Assembly: GCA_900314535.1 (NCBI GenBank)
Contig: OMVT01000022.1
Location: forward strand, 1 to 39,071
Origin: an uncultured Olsenella sp.
Lineage (GTDB): Bacteria > Actinomycetota > Coriobacteriia > Coriobacteriales > Atopobiaceae
Reading direction: 5' to 3'
DNA length: 39,071 nt
Position 1 is the first letter of the stretch, and each line of letters opens with the position of its first letter. Of the stretch, positions 15,445-23,170 are shown one piece after another. The position numbers were made by a program, and so were the translations under genes. The notes beneath the pieces are model-generated. The model saw only the letters and a program-made list of their open reading frames with translations, was not told the origin of the DNA and searched no databases.

Positions 15445-17112
15445 CTAGAAGAGGCCGACGATCTTTCCGTCCGGCGTGACATCGATCTTCTCTGCTGCAG
15501 GCACCTTCGGAAGTCCCGGCATGGTCATGATGTCACCGGTAAGGGCGACGATGAAGCCGGCGCCGGCAGATACCTTCACGTTTCTGACCGTGATGCGGAA
15601 GCCAACGGGCGCCCCAAGCTTCTTGGGGTCGTCCGTGAACGAGTACTGCGTCTTTGCCATGCATACCGGAAGTCCGCCGAAGCCCTGCTCCTCGAGCTGG
15701 GCGAGCTGCTTCTGTGCCGAGGACGTGTAGTCGACGCCGTCTGCATGGTAGATGCGCTTTGCGATGGCCTCGATCTTGGAAGAGATCGGCTGGTCGAGCT
15801 CGTAGGCATACTTGAGCTCGCTCGGCTCGTCGCAGAGGCGCACAACCTCGTCAGCAAGCGCAAGTCCGCCCTCGCCGCCCTTGGCCCAGACCTCGGAGAG
15901 CGCGACGTTGACGCCGAGCTCATGGCACTTCTGCTCGACGAAGTCGAGCTCTGCCTTCGTATCGGTCGGGAACGCATTGATTGCAACGACAGCCGGCAGG
16001 CCAAAGACATCGCGGATATTCGAGATATGGCGAAGGAGATTCGGGATGCCGCGCTCGAGCGCCTCGAGATTCTCCTGGCCAAGCTCTGCCTTCGGCACGC
16101 CGCCGTTGTACTTGAGGGCACGCACGGTCGCAACCAGCACGACGCAGGAAGGAGCGATGCCGGCAGCACGACACTTGATATCGAGGAACTTCTCTGCGCC
16201 GAGGTCGGCACCGAAGCCTGCCTCCGTGACGACGTAATCGGCAAGCTTCATGGCCGTCGTCGTCGCCTCGACAGAGTTGCAGCCGTGGGCGATGTTTGCG
16301 AACGGACCTCCATGCACGAAGGCCGGGTTGTTCTCGAGCGTCTGCACGAGGTTCGGCTTGATAGCGTCCTTCAGAAGCGCGCACATGGCGCCCTGGGCAT
16401 GGATATCGGAGACTGTGACCGGACGTCTGTCATACGTGTAGGCAATGACCATGCGGCCGAGGCGCTCTTTGAGATCCATCAGATCCGATGCCATGCAGAA
16501 GGCAGCCATGACCTCAGAGGCAACAGTGATATCGAAGCCATCCTGGCGAGGCATGCCATTGCCGACGCCGCCAAGACCATCGACGATGCTCCTGAGCTGG
16601 CGGTCATTCATATCGACACAGCGCTTCCAGACGATGCGGCGCGGGTCGATGCCGAGAGCGTTGCCCTGCTTGATGTGATTGTCGAGCATGGCAGCGCAGA
16701 GGTTGTTCGCCGCGCCGATAGCATGGAAGTCGCCCGTGAAGTGGAGATTGATGTCCTCCATCGGCACGACCTGGGCATAGCCGCCGCCGGCAGCGCCGCC
16801 CTTGATACCGAAGACAGGTCCGAGCGACGGCTCGCGCAGGCACAGGAGCGCATTCTTGCCACGGCGGCAGAGAGCATCCTCGAGGCCGACCGAGGTCGTC
16901 GTCTTGCCCTCGCCCGCAGGCGTCGGGTTGATGGCCGTCACGAGAATGAGCTTCGCCTTCTTGGGAAGGTCCTTCAGGGCATGGATGTCGACCTTTGCCT
17001 TGTAGCGTCCATAGAGTTCCAGCTGGTCTTCCGAGAGGCCGGCACGCTTTGCGACCTCGGTGACAGGAAGCATCGTTGCTTCCTGTGCAATCTCGATATC
17101 TGACTTTGCCAT
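15445..17112 (-). CDS. fhs: Formate-tetrahydrofolate ligase
   Basis: ATP-dependent ligase forming 10-formyl-THF from formate and THF, the entry of formate into the folate pool. The ATP loop [10 protein letters not shown] lies at 64-73; '[19 protein letters not shown]', '[20 protein letters not shown]' and the closing '[18 protein letters not shown]' are typical of this highly conserved family. It is 555 residues, the usual length. I chose the ATG at 17112 (MAKSDIEIA) with GGAAG 6 nt upstream; the frame also opens at 17145, which would add 11 Lys-rich residues. It is the first gene of the operon running to 7571 and is divergent from the nucleosidase gene. Confidence 0.97.
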   Translation of the reverse strand: MAKSDIEIAQEATMLPVTEVAKRAGLSEDQLELYGRYKAKVDIHALKDLPKKAKLILVTAINPTPAGEGKTTTSVGLEDALCRRGKNALLCLREPSLGPVFGIKGGAAGGGYAQVVPMEDINLHFTGDFHAIGAANNLCAAMLDNHIKQGNALGIDPRRIVWKRCVDMNDRQLRSIVDGLGGVGNGMPRQDGFDITVASEVMAAFCMASDLMDLKERLGRMVIAYTYDRRPVTVSDIHAQGAMCALLKDAIKPNLVQTLENNPAFVHGGPFANIAHGCNSVEATTTAMKLADYVVTEAGFGADLGAEKFLDIKCRAAGIAPSCVVLVATVRALKYNGGVPKAELGQENLEALERGIPNLLRHISNIRDVFGLPAVVAINAFPTDTKAELDFVEQKCHELGVNVALSEVWAKGGEGGLALADEVVRLCDEPSELKYAYELDQPISSKIEAIAKRIYHADGVDYTSSAQKQLAQLEEQGFGGLPVCMAKTQYSFTDDPKKLGAPVGFRITVRNVKVSAGAGFIVALTGDIMTMPGLPKVPAAEKIDVTPDGKIVGLF

Positions 17113-17461
17113 CTTGGCTTCCTTTCGCTTCTTGGCTCCTGCCAATGGTTACCGGGTTTCACGGGGCGATCTGACCATGCTTCCATTGTGTACCTCAAAG
17201 GCTACAGCTGCACCCTCAATCCGGATATATGGCAGTTGTGTGCGGCAGATATCGGTTAAGTATAGGAAACTATAGCTATTATCTATGGGACAGGCTTGCT
17301 GGCATCCCGAACAGAACATCACCCTGCGGCCGTCCTGACACCCTCAGAGATCCATCCGACAGCTGCATAGCCTGCTGTCCGCGGGTCCTGCTATACCTAT
17401 AGAGTCATCCGATTGTCGCCTGCGTCCATTGCAGGAACTGCCAGAAAGAGATGAAGGCTCT
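17113..17461. promoter_or_regulatory. Divergent intergenic region between fhs and nucleosidase gene
   Basis: About 350 bases without a gene; must hold promoters for both directions. TA-rich blocks around 17262-17290 (TAAGTATAGG, ACTATAGCTATT) are candidate -10 regions but have no clear -35 partner. On the minus strand, CAATGG and CCATTG arms around 17145-17190 can pair and enclose GUGAAACCCGGUAACC, which recalls part of the SAM-I core, but the remaining SAM-I elements are missing. Confidence 0.35.
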
Positions 17462-18259
17462 ATGGGAACCATCGCTGTCGTCTGTCCGCTGCCGCAGGAA
17501 TCCGCGCTCTTCTTCGAGCTTCCCGGAGCACCTGCCGAAGAGCGCTTCTCCATCCCTCACGTCGAGCGCACGTATCACGGAACGAAGCTTGTCGCTGCCA
17601 CATCTGGCATGGGAATGACGAACATGGCAGGATGCGTGCAGTTCCTGATCGACACGTATGCACCGGATGCTGTCATCCTCTCGGGCATAGCCGGGAGCCT
17701 CAATCCCGAGCTCGGCATCGGCGACATCGTGGTCGGCGAGACGCTTTCCTGCCTCGAGTGCAGCCGCGCGGTCATTGCCGAGTGCGCACCCTACACAGAA
17801 GACTTCCGCTCAGACGAGAAACTCGTCGCAGCTGCCGAGAGAGCGCTCAGGAAGGATGGCTTCGCGAAACGCCCTGCCGTATCGGCGCTCTCAGCCGAAG
17901 CGCTCGAAGAGCTTCCCTTCGGCACCGACGAGGCACATGAGCCCCGCTATTGCGCCGGTACAATCCTCTCGAGCAACCTCTTCACGACCGAGCCTGCACT
18001 TCTGCTCGAGCACCGGAAGGCCCTTCTCGGGGACTGCGAGGAGATGGAAGGAGCTGCCGCAGCGCAGCTCTCAGCCCGGGCAGATATCCCCTTCCTCGCT
18101 ATACGGTGCATCTCGAACGTCTGCGGAGAGGCTTATAGCGAGCTCAATGATGCTGAGGCGCGCATGGATGCGACCGCACGGCGTGCCGCAAAGATCGTGC
18201 TCGACACAATCGACGTCTACGCTTCGGAAGGCTCGTCTGCAAGCTCGAATCCCGCATAG
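17462..18259 (+). CDS. Purine nucleosidase of the MTAN / futalosine hydrolase family
   Basis: A 265-residue PNP_UDP-fold enzyme that should cleave the N-glycosidic bond of a 5'-modified purine nucleoside. Glu13 (CPLPQE) corresponds to MTAN Glu12 and Glu196 (EEMEGAAA) to the ribose-binding Glu174. The residue equivalent to Asp197, which protonates adenine N7 in MTA/SAH nucleosidase, is Asn219 (RCISN). Asn is associated with 6-oxopurines in several nucleoside phosphorylases and, as I recall, in futalosine hydrolase (MqnB). The substrate may thus be an inosyl compound or futalosine rather than MTA/SAH. The ATG at 17462 follows GAAGG at 6 nt. Its 3' end overlaps the converging cupin gene by 43 bp. 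Confidence 0.75.
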   Translation: MGTIAVVCPLPQESALFFELPGAPAEERFSIPHVERTYHGTKLVAATSGMGMTNMAGCVQFLIDTYAPDAVILSGIAGSLNPELGIGDIVVGETLSCLECSRAVIAECAPYTEDFRSDEKLVAAAERALRKDGFAKRPAVSALSAEALEELPFGTDEAHEPRYCAGTILSSNLFTTEPALLLEHRKALLGDCEEMEGAAAAQLSARADIPFLAIRCISNVCGEAYSELNDAEARMDATARRAAKIVLDTIDVYASEGSSASSNPA

Positions 18260-18711
18260 ACGAAGCCCGGCGAGACGACGCAGGACACGAGCGAATCGCC
18301 CTTGCCAGGAAGCGTCCGCTGCCACGTGCCGGCAGGAATCACAAGCTGGGCGGCACAGCTGTCACCGCTGATACCAAGAAAGTGGCACTCTGCCCGCTTT
18401 CCTTCTGGCTCAGGGCCATGTCCGCCAAGCTCGAGTGCAAGCGGGGCTGGCCCATGCCAAAGCCATATCTCGTCCGCATCGACCTTGTGCCAGGTGCTTG
18501 CCTCCCCTTCCGGCAGCAGGAAGTAGATGAGCGAGGCAAGGGGGCGTAGCTCTCCGGTGCTGCTCTCCCCTGCATCTTCCGGAGCAAGTCCTCCTCCGCC
18601 TGCCGCCAGATCGGAAGCCCAGGTCCTCCGGTACCAGCCGCCTTCAGGATGGGGCGAAAGATGGAGCCGCTCGATAGCATGCTGCGCGAAGGCACTCATC
18701 TCAGCGCTCAT
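18217..18711 (-). CDS. Cupin-fold DUF985 protein
   Basis: A 164-residue cupin of the DUF985 family, whose biochemical role is not established. The family signature is clear: 'LHLSPHPEGGWYRRTW', 'LIYFLLPEGEASTWHKVDADEIWLWH', 'QLVIPAGTWQ' and the closing 'CVVSPGFVYAGFEL'. The His, Asp and Glu residues of the second motif are those of a cupin barrel. I chose the ATG at 18711 (GGGAAG upstream), which overlaps the deaminase gene by 11 nt; an alternative ATG at 18699 begins 1 nt after that gene's stop. It is the third gene of the AhcY-deaminase operon, so a small-molecule role next to those enzymes is possible. Confidence 0.82.
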   Translation of the reverse strand: MSAEMSAFAQHAIERLHLSPHPEGGWYRRTWASDLAAGGGGLAPEDAGESSTGELRPLASLIYFLLPEGEASTWHKVDADEIWLWHGPAPLALELGGHGPEPEGKRAECHFLGISGDSCAAQLVIPAGTWQRTLPGKGDSLVSCVVSPGFVYAGFELADEPSEA

Positions 18712-20053
18712 AGACAAGCTTCCCTTCGATATAGGTGGCACAGCAGGTTCCCGCCCCTTCGCGGACGAATGCCTCGAATGCCTCCTCGATGCCCTGGGGA
18801 GCCGAGACATCGACCGGAATATCGAAGAGTGCAAGATCTGCCAAGGCGCCGGCATTGATCTGCCCGATCCTGTCCGGCCCGACATTCAGTCCCAGAGCCT
18901 CGGCTCCGCCAAGCGTTGCCATGCGTATCAATCTGTGCGAGAGGTCGGGCTCCTCGTATCCCTGGGAGCGGGCGATATCGAAGAGGAGCGAGAGGTCGTC
19001 GAGCACGTCAAGCGTTGGTGCGCTCGAGAGCGAATCGGTGCCGACAGCGAGGAGGTTTCCCTCCCTGAGATAGGCAGCAACCGGCGCATCTATGCCCGAA
19101 GAGACGATACGGTTCGACCGCGGGCAGAGTGCCACAGCGACGCCGCGCTGGCGCAGGATCCTTCTGTCCTCTGCCGATGCATAGACGCCGTGGGCGATAT
19201 GCATGTCGGGTCCCAGCTCGCCGAGCTCGTCTGCAAACTGGATGGCAGAGGCTTCCGCTCCGGCAGCATCGAGCTCTTTGTATCCTGGCCACGCCGTCCT
19301 GTTCCAGCGCGATGAGACGAGGTTCGAGAGCGTATCAGGCACATCCCCTGCCTCGAGCGGCGTCTCAGCGAGATGAAGATGGAGCCTCATGCCACAAGAA
19401 CGGGCGATATCGGGTAGATCGAGGAGCGGCTCAGATCCGAGCGAATAGGGAGCATGCGGCGAGATACCGAGCGTCGTGGCGCCTTCCTCTTCGCAGGCAT
19501 CGAGATTTGCCAAGAGCGTCTCCGCGCCCCGTGCCTTCCAGTCATCGTTCGTCCAGTCCATGACCTCCCAATAGGAGATGCCGTGGAGCCCCTGGCTCAC
19601 AAGCGCATCTGCTGCCTCCACATCGGAGACGATGTCTGCCGCGGCCGTCGTGCCGGCACGCACAAGCTGGCGTGCCCCTTCATGTGCCCAGGCCTTCCAC
19701 GGCTTCTTCTCCGGGCTGTCATAGATCCTGTTGAATGCAAGCTCCCATTGCCGGAAGGTCGGGTAGGTCCTCTGTCCCACCGACTGCATGCCGGTGTATT
19801 CGAGATGCGTATGCGCGTTCACGAGCCCCGGCGTAATGATGCCGCGCCAGGAACGCTCATGCACCAGCGCTGCATCTTCAAGCTCCTCTTGAAGCTTCGC
19901 TAAGACCCACTGCCTTGTCCCGACATGGAGCACGCGCGCACCCTGCACGGCCACGGCACCGTCTGCGATTGCAGGACCGGTGACAGGAATGACAAGCGGA
20001 GCGCTGAGCAGGAGCACGGGCTTCTTCGGATCGGCACCGAGCCTTCTCTTCAT
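18701..20053 (-). CDS. Amidohydrolase deaminase, SAH/MTA deaminase or aminofutalosine deaminase type
   Basis: A 450-residue metal-dependent deaminase of the amidohydrolase superfamily. The first metal motif is H81-T-H83 in PGLVNAHTHLEY; further motifs are 'SPHAPYSLG', 'LHLHLAETPLEAG', 'IAHGVYAS', 'LCPRSNRIV' and 'AVGTDSLSSAPTLDVL' with the catalytic Asp. This set is shared by S-adenosylhomocysteine/MTA deaminases and 6-aminodeoxyfutalosine deaminases (MqnX), which turn the 6-amino purine into the 6-oxo form. Its start overlaps the stop of the AhcY-like gene by 4 nt. That link favours SAH as substrate, giving S-inosylhomocysteine for the partner hydrolase. Guanine deaminase or chlorohydrolase activity is less likely. 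Confidence 0.75.
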   Translation of the reverse strand: MKRRLGADPKKPVLLLSAPLVIPVTGPAIADGAVAVQGARVLHVGTRQWVLAKLQEELEDAALVHERSWRGIITPGLVNAHTHLEYTGMQSVGQRTYPTFRQWELAFNRIYDSPEKKPWKAWAHEGARQLVRAGTTAAADIVSDVEAADALVSQGLHGISYWEVMDWTNDDWKARGAETLLANLDACEEEGATTLGISPHAPYSLGSEPLLDLPDIARSCGMRLHLHLAETPLEAGDVPDTLSNLVSSRWNRTAWPGYKELDAAGAEASAIQFADELGELGPDMHIAHGVYASAEDRRILRQRGVAVALCPRSNRIVSSGIDAPVAAYLREGNLLAVGTDSLSSAPTLDVLDDLSLLFDIARSQGYEEPDLSHRLIRMATLGGAEALGLNVGPDRIGQINAGALADLALFDIPVDVSAPQGIEEAFEAFVREGAGTCCATYIEGKLVYER

Positions 20054-21474
20054 GCTTCCTCCTCGTTGTAGCGGGTCTGTCTCCAGTCGCGCACAAGAGG
20101 GCCTGCGCCCTCGTCGATACGTATGCCACGCACTGCAAGCGCAGCCTCGGCAAGACGCTTGTCCGTCTCCTCATCGAGCCTCAGCAGCTTGTGCGGGAGG
20201 ATGCCTTCAGCCTTTGCAAGGCGCTCGACCGAGGCAAGCTGCACAGCGAAGGAGAGGTCCATGATCTCGATGGGATTGCCAGGACCTGCGGTGTAGTTCA
20301 CGCCATTTCCCTCGGCAAGAAGCTGCAGATGCTTGCCAGAAGGAAGGACGAGATCGGAGGCGTCCCCTGTCCCCACCTGGCCTCCGGCGGCCCTGATTGC
20401 GTCGAGGGCTATCTCCTGCGCAATGCCGCCGATCACGGCTACCACGGCGCCTTCATGGCAGTGCTCAAGGAGCGCATCCGTGAGGGTATGGCGGACACCG
20501 GTCGCAGAGACGACGATATCTGCATGGCTGAGCGCCTCCTCCGCGGGCAGCACAGCAAACCCCGCATAGAGCGCCTTCATGGCAGCACGCGGATCGCGCT
20601 CGACGATTGCAACACCGGCTCCGAGCGCAAGGACACGCTCTGCAAAGCCCTGACCGGCAGGACCGAAGCCGAAGACAGCGACCCTTGCATCTGCAAAGCA
20701 GTGCGCCCCCAGGAGCCTCTGCATCGTCGTGGCACAGGTCTCTCCTGTGCCATGCCGGTTGTCGAACGAGGTCTTGAGTGCCGAATCGTTCACGGCGATG
20801 ACCGGAAACGGCAGCTCGCCAGCGCGCTCCATCGCTTCGAAGGCACGCACGCCCGAGGTCGTCTCCTCGGAAACACCGAAGAAGCCTTTGAGAAGATGTG
20901 GCCGTTCCACCACCATGAGCCGGGATATGTTCGCCCCATCATCGACGATGATCTGGGGCTTGAGCTCGTCAAGCAGCCTGAGCGAGCCTTGTCTCTCCTC
21001 GGCAGGAGACCAGGCAGCATCTGCCTCGACAAGGAAGCCTTCGCGCTTCAGCTCATCTGCCACCTCCTGGTGGCATTCATGGGCATGGCAATAGATGCCG
21101 ACGGTGGCGCCTGCGGCGCGCAGGCGCTTTGCCAGAACGGCTGTCTTCGGCTCGATGATGAGAGAAAGAGCGATGCGGAGACCCTTGAGCGTGCCAGCAG
21201 AAGCAATCTCTTCTGCGAGCCTCTGGCTTATCAGCATATGGGATGCGGCATGATCGATTGCTACTGCTGCATATTCTGCCGGCTCATCCGGCACTTCGGG
21301 ATAGATGAAATCAGCATCATCGGCTGAGCCAGCCTCATGGAGTCCCCAGGCGCCAAGGACAGATGGTGCAGGAAGCTCTTCTTCTGAGAGGCCCTTCTTG
21401 AGATAGATGGCAGCGCCAGCAAGAGAGCGGTTCGTCCGCTGGGAGACAAGCTCTGCCCACTCCGCAAAATCCAT
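20050..21474 (-). CDS. Non-canonical S-adenosylhomocysteinase-like (possible S-inosylhomocysteine) hydrolase
   Basis: A 474-residue AhcY-family NAD-dependent hydrolase. 'GFFGVSEETTSGV', 'NDSALKTSFDNRHGTGE' (keeping the catalytic Lys and Asp) and the Rossmann motif 'VFGFGPAGQGFA' are clear. The segment that in canonical AhcY reads LHMTIQTA and binds the adenosine is LIIEPKTA, so the usual His/Thr contacts are gone. A similar Glu-x-Lys-Thr-Ala occurs, as I recall, in archaeal S-inosylhomocysteine hydrolases. Product would be homocysteine plus inosine. I chose the ATG at 21474 with a purine-rich GGGGATTGAGG site; a longer frame starts at 21504. The downstream deaminase overlaps it by 4 nt. Confidence 0.75.
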   Translation of the reverse strand: MDFAEWAELVSQRTNRSLAGAAIYLKKGLSEEELPAPSVLGAWGLHEAGSADDADFIYPEVPDEPAEYAAVAIDHAASHMLISQRLAEEIASAGTLKGLRIALSLIIEPKTAVLAKRLRAAGATVGIYCHAHECHQEVADELKREGFLVEADAAWSPAEERQGSLRLLDELKPQIIVDDGANISRLMVVERPHLLKGFFGVSEETTSGVRAFEAMERAGELPFPVIAVNDSALKTSFDNRHGTGETCATTMQRLLGAHCFADARVAVFGFGPAGQGFAERVLALGAGVAIVERDPRAAMKALYAGFAVLPAEEALSHADIVVSATGVRHTLTDALLEHCHEGAVVAVIGGIAQEIALDAIRAAGGQVGTGDASDLVLPSGKHLQLLAEGNGVNYTAGPGNPIEIMDLSFAVQLASVERLAKAEGILPHKLLRLDEETDKRLAEAALAVRGIRIDEGAGPLVRDWRQTRYNEEEA

Positions 21475-21591
21475 CCTCAATCCCCTTTCTTTGCACCAAG
21501 GCATATCAAAGGGAAATCATAGCGGGAAGAGATGGAGGGTCCTTTGTGTAGCATGATGAGATTTGATAGGTGCAAGCGAGCTCAATTGCCG

Positions 21592-21621
21592 TTGCTGTCA
21601 GCTGGTGGCAGTGGTTACAAT
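21592..21621 (+). promoter_or_regulatory. Promoter of small RNA copy A
   Basis: TTGCTG (21592-21597), an 18-bp spacer and TACAAT (21616-21621). The arrangement is the same as in copy B at 27111-27140. Expected transcription start is near 21628. Confidence 0.65.
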
Positions 21622-21627
21622 ACAGGT

Positions 21628-21710
21628 GCACCAGCAATGCCCGGTCGTCTTACAGCTCGCGGGCGGCGCAGGTGCAGCTAATCATGAAGCCCGGTTGTCC
21701 CCCAGGCTTC
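21628..21710 (+). ncRNA. Small RNA copy A (type I antitoxin-like)
   Basis: A candidate transcript of about 83 nt. It aligns with copy B (27147-27225) nearly throughout: GTGCACCAGC, ATGCCCGGTCGTCTTA, GGGCGGCGC and a terminal hairpin GAAGCCCGG (21686-21694) with CCAGGCTTC (21702-21710). The hairpin has one non-Watson-Crick pair and the 5' GCACC-AGC-GGTGC stem seen in copy B is weakened. No protein-coding signal is present. This copy looks older or decayed, because the opposing peptide gene is lost. Confidence 0.6.
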
Positions 21711-21712
21711 TA

Positions 21713-21765
21713 TCATCTCCGCACGTCCTTGTTTCCTGTTCCTGTGCTCCTAGCAGATGAAGACA
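21713..21765 (-). pseudogene. Decayed 3' end of the small hydrophobic peptide gene, copy A
   Basis: Just beyond the RNA hairpin the minus strand encodes ...GNKDVRR-stop, matching the ...SKDDARR-stop end of the peptide at copy B (27228-27362), with similar upstream bases. The hydrophobic N-terminal part, its start codon and its ribosome-binding site are not recognisable. The copy is therefore a remnant. Confidence 0.4.
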
Positions 21766-21927
21766 CGTGGAGATGCTGCAAGTTAGACATGACGCATGCT
21801 TCGCCATATCTCAGGCTTTGCTGGCTTTGACTGCTTGACAGGAGTACAGCCGCTGAAACCAGGCATCCTTGCGCAGAAGCAAGATTCTGCAGCATAAGGC
21901 ACCAGCTAAGGTCTCAAAACCAGACTA

Positions 21928-22368
21928 TTACTGTTCGTACGAATCCGATTGCCCGCCATCTTCACCCTCAGTTGCATCCAAAAGTGCTGCCCGACTTGCC
22001 CCGGCCATGCGCCAATAGAAGTCTGCAGGCGCACGCCGTTCTCCAAATCCTCTAACGCGTACAACTCCGTCTATCAGCTGATACATGATCCTCATGTCTG
22101 CCTTGATGCCCTGGCCGACACGATGCTGATAATGGCAGCTCTTCCACCCTTCGTAATCATCCTTGAGTACGCTTGCATCTACCCGGCCGGCCGCAATCAG
22201 CTTCAGCACCCGCATTGTCGATGCAATTGCTGCTTCAAACTCTAACTTCTCAGGAAACGCCGCGTAGACGCACGCCACATCCTCAACAAGGAAGCGTGTG
22301 TTAAACCAGACATAATCAAGCGATGAAAGCTGTTCAATCGCTTGCTCGAGCGGCTCGTTGCTATTCAA
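21928..22368 (-). CDS. Putative toxin of a type II toxin-antitoxin pair
   Basis: A 146-residue protein. 'EGWKSCHYQHRVGQGIKADMR' followed by 'IMYQLIDGVVRVRGFGER' and 'PADFYWRMA' has the strand pattern, basic residues and length of the C-terminal core of RelE/ParE-like toxins, but I cannot place it in a named subfamily. It starts with TTG at 22368, preceded by AAGGCGG, and overlaps the upstream gene by 8 nt, a typical antitoxin-toxin arrangement. A helical N-terminal domain of about 65 residues precedes the core, longer than in simple RelE proteins. The surrounding sequence is more AT-rich than the rest of the window, consistent with horizontal arrival. Confidence 0.55.
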   Translation of the reverse strand: MNSNEPLEQAIEQLSSLDYVWFNTRFLVEDVACVYAAFPEKLEFEAAIASTMRVLKLIAAGRVDASVLKDDYEGWKSCHYQHRVGQGIKADMRIMYQLIDGVVRVRGFGERRAPADFYWRMAGASRAALLDATEGEDGGQSDSYEQ

Positions 22369-22726
22369 TGCCAGCCGCCTTCTTGATCATATCCCCATGC
22401 TCATGCAGATATGCTATGGCAGATTCTTTGAGGTCCTCGCCCGTCTTCCAGTCTTCGATGTCTTTGCGCTCTTCGAACATTGCTCTGATGGATGCCTCTT
22501 CGACTTGGGCTTCAAGATCAGCGACGTATTCGAGCATTTCGCGCATGCCGTCTTCAGAAATGATCCACGCTATGCGTTCACCATGCTCTTGCAGCTCCAT
22601 AAACTCATCAGTAGCGAGCTTCTTTCTCCACGTCTTGCCACGTGCAAAATCAGAGAGCGAAATGCGCGTATCCTCCTCGATGCGGCTACGTACATCAGCA
22701 AGCTTTGCTGCCGCGTGGACATTCAT
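22361..22726 (-). CDS. Putative antitoxin / Xre-like or RHH-like partner of the downstream toxin
   Basis: A 121-residue mostly helical, acidic protein (MNVHAAAKLADVRSRIEEDT ...). 'MELQEHGERIAWIISEDGMREMLEYVADLEAQ' recalls Phd/YefM-type antitoxins, which contain a similar 'hGExhAhhhS.ed...L' stretch, though the N-terminus is longer than usual. The start at 22726 has AGGAG a few bases upstream; the frame continues to 22855 but would then run through the AT-rich operator. The position upstream of and overlapping a RelE-like gene supports the antitoxin role. The inverted-repeat operator at 22755-22782 suggests autoregulation. Confidence 0.55.
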   Translation of the reverse strand: MNVHAAAKLADVRSRIEEDTRISLSDFARGKTWRKKLATDEFMELQEHGERIAWIISEDGMREMLEYVADLEAQVEEASIRAMFEERKDIEDWKTGEDLKESAIAYLHEHGDMIKKAAGIE

Positions 22727-22754
22727 GCTCTCTCCTTTCCTGGAATCATTCTTA

Positions 22755-22782
22755 TGTGATTTTATATCACATTTAAATGTGA
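22755..22782. promoter_or_regulatory. Alternating TGTGA/TCACA operator of the second TA operon
   Basis: TGTGAT (22755-22760), ATCACA (22766-22771) and ATGTGA (22777-22782) alternate in orientation at 11-bp steps. The first two form an inverted repeat with a 5-bp spacer; the last two form the perfect 14-bp palindrome CACATTTAAATGTG (22768-22781). The region is TA-rich and lies 29 nt before the antitoxin start, so it probably overlaps the promoter. Confidence 0.65.
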
Positions 22783-23117
22783 ATATATTTGTTGGTTTCT
22801 TCTGCACTGACAATGCGCTTCTCTTCATCACTGTCGTATCCATGGCATCCTCCATCTATCCGTTTTGTCCAATCCGCTTGCAGCCAAGCTAGATATCGCT
22901 GCAGGCTTCAGGCTTGTCGACGCATTGTACAGGAGACGTCTTTCACGAATAGATGCCTGGGCTGCCATGAATCCTCCGATTTTCTCGCAGTCGTCAGTTC
23001 AAAGAGATGGCACTTGCAGGCATGCTGCGAGATGCAATTTGCAGTCCACCGTAGGTCGAAAACCTTCGATGCAATGAGCCGCTCTGAACAATCCAGACGG
23101 CAGACCTACAGATAAGA
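22783..23117. other. Intergenic region, no gene recognised
   Basis: About 335 bases between the TA promoter and the paaK terminator. It has lower GC near its left end. The open frames seen on both strands show no family resemblance or ribosome-binding site. Confidence 0.45.
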
Positions 23118-23148
23118 GGAAAGGCCACACCCGCAGGCATGGCCTTCC
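23118..23148 (-). terminator. Terminator of the iorA-iorB-paaK operon
   Basis: GGAAAGGCCA and TGGCCTTCC form a stem with one bulged A, followed on the minus strand by TTTCCTCTTATC. It is 22 nt past the paaK stop. Confidence 0.7.
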
Positions 23149-23170
23149 ACAAGCAGGAATACCTATCCTC

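Noticed and set aside
17113..17200. Possible SAM-I (S-box) riboswitch before fhs, from GTGAAACCCGGTAACC on the minus strand
   Set aside because: Only this short core resembles SAM-I; the GAGGGA, GGTGCTAA and closing-stem elements are absent, so the match is probably chance.
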